A stretch of DNA of 64,000 nt from Acanthopleura granulata (lineage: Eukaryota; Mollusca; Polyplacophora; Chitonida; Chitonidae): NCBI GenBank assembly GCA_016165875.1, contig JABBOT010000005.1, forward strand, positions 24,267,368 to 24,331,367, read 5' to 3'. This document shows, piece after piece, positions 60,628 through 64,000 of the stretch. Numbering within the stretch: the stretch's first letter is position 1; every line of letters begins with the position of its first letter. The notes under the pieces were generated by a model. It worked only from the letters and a program-made list of their open reading frames with translations. It was not told where the DNA came from and searched no databases. A program made the translations under genes and the position numbers.

Positions 60628-61275
60628 GTAAGTCTTTGAAAATTCTTATTCACGGATGAAAAAACCAGAGTAGAAATCACCACATTATGTCATTACGGCG
60701 TCGTTTTTGGGGAAAAGAGAAGCTGTCACATCATACAGGACAGCGTGGGTTCATGTATTTCGTCATCGGGGCAGTTAGTCTTGTTAGTTGCATGTTGTGA
60801 GGCAAGCCGTATGTGGCAAAGTCCATTCCCCGCAAGTGCCAACAGTGAAGTATACGGTGACCAAGTTACTGTATTACATCCCAGCTATATCGATTTCTAG
60901 CTGTCCTGTTTTCTATAGTCTTAAGTTGAAAGGTAGAGTTCTGTTTATCTCAAATTACTTTAGCCTTTCTTTCACAGCTTGGCAGCTGTCAGATGAATCT
61001 TTGATAACTGGTGCTTTATACTCATTCATTTTATTGATGCTCAGCGCCTTGCCTCTTAGTGTTATGTAGTTTTAATAATTCATCAGTTATACACATGCAC
61101 CCAGCTATAAGTGTGAATAACTTGACCTTATAAAGCTGAAGTAGTAAACATGGAGATAAACAGTTCTTTTTACCTTGTACACATACTATAATCACTGTTG
61201 CACAATTGGACGAGTCACTGTTAGAAAAACATTTTGCACAGCGACTATAAATGGTGGGTTTGTAATGCAATTTCA

Positions 61276-61626
61276 CCACCTGGGTGGTCTAGTGATGAGA
61301 GTGTCTGCCTCAAGGTTGGGAGATCCAGGTTCAGGCCTGGGTCTGGTCATACCAAAGACTTTAAAAATGCTACTTGTTGCTGCCTCGCTTGGCATTCAGA
61401 CTTTAGAGATTAGAACAAAGAAACAGGACTGGTTGGCCCAATGTCAGTATATAATGTGACTGGGTGGGGTGTCATGTCAGGTGTCTTTGGCATGATTTTC
61501 CAGTGACTGCACCACTTTGGCGGCAAGGACTCGCCCTGCCACAAGAAGACACACTACACTGAAGGACTCCTCATCATCACATAACTGAAAAATTAAGTAC
61601 AACATTAAACCCAAAACACTCACTCT
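61276..61626 (+). mobile_element. SINE-B, full length, forward
   Basis: A tRNA-like head has box A TGGTCTAGTGATGAG near 61285 and box B GGTTCAGGCCT at 61328-61338. The body includes GGTCATACCAAAGACTTTAA, CTGGTTGGCCCAATGTCAGT and GTGACTGGGTGGGGTGTCAT, and the end is ACTGAAAAATTAAGTACAAC ATTAAACCCAAAACACTC. I recall this body from molluscan genomes. Confidence 0.8.
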
Positions 61627-63798
61627 TTCACTTTAATGCAATTTTTGCAGTGACTAGGTGCTTAGATGTCTAATTATTGTCTAACTGTCGAATTTTAGGA
61701 CATGAATCCAGGATGCCCACTAATACTACAGTGTAGTCACATTTTAAATATGCATTGAATCCAAGCAGACCCATACTGTTTTGTGAAGATAGAGGGTATC
61801 TTTCCTATGATTTGGATAGAAACCATGGCTGGTTGTCTGCATAGCCCATAAATTTCATTAATCTGTGTTAAAATATTAAGAGTTGATGAGACTTCAGTAT
61901 ATTAGATGAAAATTCCGACTTTGGTGTTAAATTCTAACTCAGTTTGCCCTTACTTTTTTCACGTCCTGAATATACACAGCTCTATTAATTTTGATCCTGA
62001 TATGGCGAAAAGCTTATAACTAACTTGTTAGGCATATGTGTTATAAACATGCTTAATATTAAATTTGTTCCATTAATTTAACTGCTTTGTCATTCACAAT
62101 ATTCGAACATATATGTACAGTCCACTTCACATAATTAGGACAAGTTATGTGTCTGACAAATATGTACAAATAATATGATTGACTCAGTGACAAACTTCAT
62201 CCTATCCTGTTAGCACTCCTTTTAAAACTCATTGAGGCATAGTTTCATGGATGTACATGCTTAAGGCTGTTTTATCTGCAGGCTTCGCTCTTGTGTGAAC
62301 AAATACTTTGTGTACAGTTAAATAATATGTATGCCTAGCCAGATAACAGTGCTGTGTATACAACTCATTGTCCTGACCTGAAAATATATTGCCACTTTTT
62401 CTCTCACTATTACAAACATGTTACAGGGCTAATTGTAGTATAAGTGCTAAAAGATGTCTTGTTTATTATGCCTTAGCATGTAACATTTTATATTGAATTA
62501 TTTGATTATCTTTTTCTCTTTTTGCTAAATATTAAATAATATTTTAAATATTTGTAACAACAATGATTGAAGAAAAATAATCTGTTCCACATTTTTGAAA
62601 GCAGTGAAGAGCTATTAAGAGAGCTGAGAGAGCGAGTTGTCTTGTACTGTTACACATATGCTGATGCTGCGTGTTTCACTTCAAAAAGAAGCTTTGTTAT
62701 GCTGTTAGCAGCACCTTCGTGTAACCAGGCTTTCTAGGAGACTTTTTATGACATATCTTTTCTGCTCCTAATCATTGCATTGGTTTTTTTCCCTTCGATG
62801 TGCCATGTGACTGTAAGTTGTTAATCTTTATAAATATAGAGATTTTTTGGTTTATTAGCATTAAAGTTTCACAAATTGCCTCAAAGCAAACAGGTACCTG
62901 TACGGTATTTGTACATATTATGAGCTTATTGGGCTTAAGTTCATTGCATGACAGCCACACATTAAAATTAAATGCTGGAGGAAAACCTGTTTGTCGCTAC
63001 ATGCACATGAAGCAGTGCTCTGTATCAGCCGAGAGTGCACTTTCATACTGTATGCACATGTAGATATCTCCTGAAATCTATGCAATTTTCATATTAATTA
63101 TTTTTTTCAATTTATTGAGGAAATTACCTGCTTTTAGTAGTGTGACCAACTCATTGTCTGCAGTATTATACATCCAGCAAACTTGAATACAGCTGTGAAA
63201 ATTAAGGTTTGTAACCAAAAACATTCACAAGCATGGAAGCTCCTAGTATGGTGTGGTCTCTGCTCTTAGAACCAATCCAGTACCCTTTTTATAGGAAAAC
63301 ATATGCATGGTTTGATAGTTGTACAGAATTTACAAATTTGATTTTCAAAACAAAAATTTGGTTTTCAAACCTCAACATGTAAATATGGTATGAAACTGTA
63401 AGTTGAAAAGTGCTACTCACCTGAAATCAAGTTAGTACAGTGTTATAAATTGATGATTGAAAATTAGAAACCCCTGAGACCTGATATTATGGCTAAATCT
63501 TTCTCATCTTTAACCATGTTTGGCCTCTGTAATTTGAGTGATATTTTTTAGGCCAACATGTTCTCATTCTTGTCTGCTCTAAATAACAGAATTAAAGTTT
63601 TCTGAAGGTGGTGGTACATGTACATGTAAGTTAAAAACAGAAATAAAAGTTCTATTAATATCAGTATAATCTATATATATAGTGCATGTAGGTCTTTCAA
63701 CTGATGCTTTCAGCGGATGGCTATTTCAGTACTGTACTCATTTTATTGATTCTTGTCGATCAGACATGGCTGTGATGGATTTTCTAGAGACGGGATTT

Positions 63799-63819
63799 TA
63801 TATATATATATATATATCC
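63799..63819. repeat. (TA)n microsatellite
   Basis: A TATATATATATATATATATA run within SNX27 intron 1. Confidence 0.85.
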
Positions 63820-64000
63820 ATTCGCCCGTATTTTACGTCCCTGTTGCTATGGTAACTTGTGTGCGGCAGATGAAATAATTTCTATGATACACATTGACAC
63901 AAACCGATAGATATTGATGTGCTGCTTCAGGTTTTAGTGAGCATTTGAGATGCTGGGCAAAAATTTATGGTCTTTGGTACAAAATAGCTTGATGTCACGA

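Larger units (their letters stand above)
60628..64000. other. First intron of SNX27 (partial)
   Basis: Starts at GTAAGT. Contains SINE-B (61276-61626) and a (TA)n run (63799-63819). I searched the plus strand for the second half of the PDZ domain (the expected continuation after ILEV) and did not find it. Confidence 0.6.

Overview
The window is animal nuclear DNA, most likely from a lophotrochozoan and probably a mollusc. The evidence is spliced genes with long introns, GT-AG junctions, AT-rich non-coding sequence, and several tRNA-headed SINE families. One of these carries the core motif ACTCAAGAATATTTCACTTA, which I associate with molluscan and related genomes. There are no bacterial-type operons, rRNA genes or CRISPR arrays. 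The species call is inference.

The main content is one large minus-strand gene, reconstructed here as 22 coding exons from a start codon at 60156-60158 to a stop at 3251-3253. All 21 junctions use GT-AG and keep one continuous frame (4494 nt, 1497 residues). In order, the protein has an N-terminal B-box-type zinc finger (residues 3-47), a coiled coil (about 56-180), a first extended Tudor domain (about 243-437), a 500-residue disordered linker held mostly in one 1533-nt exon, a second extended Tudor domain (about 936-1117), a proline-rich disordered segment, a CCHC zinc knuckle (1413-1426) and a C-terminal tail I do not recognise. The nearest known family is RNF17/TDRD4/Qin, germline Tudor proteins of the piRNA pathway. 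I found no RING finger, there are only two Tudor units, and the zinc knuckle is unexpected. The linker holds an array of S-Q-D-[IVA]-R motifs and a helix resembling the PKA-binding helix of AKAPs.

At the right end, the first coding exon of sorting nexin-27 (SNX27, plus strand, 60374-60627) encodes the start of its PDZ domain. Its start codon lies 215 bp from the Tudor gene's start codon on the opposite strand, so the two probably share a bidirectional promoter. The rest of SNX27 lies beyond the window.

The 24.5-kb intron 11 of the Tudor gene (19522-44038) contains a complete plus-strand gene, 37896-38939, for a 347-residue ankyrin-repeat protein with a C-terminal SOCS box (ASB-like), with a TATA box near 37652. 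It also contains a frameshifted minus-strand coding relic at 41.0-43.2 kb.

The remaining sequence is introns and flanks filled with repeats: seven copies of a ~240-bp MITE with terminal inverted repeats, three SINE families, several minisatellites and microsatellites, and two or three other dispersed families. Tandem duplications sit directly on or against four splice sites of the Tudor gene (exons 4, 8, 10 and 18).
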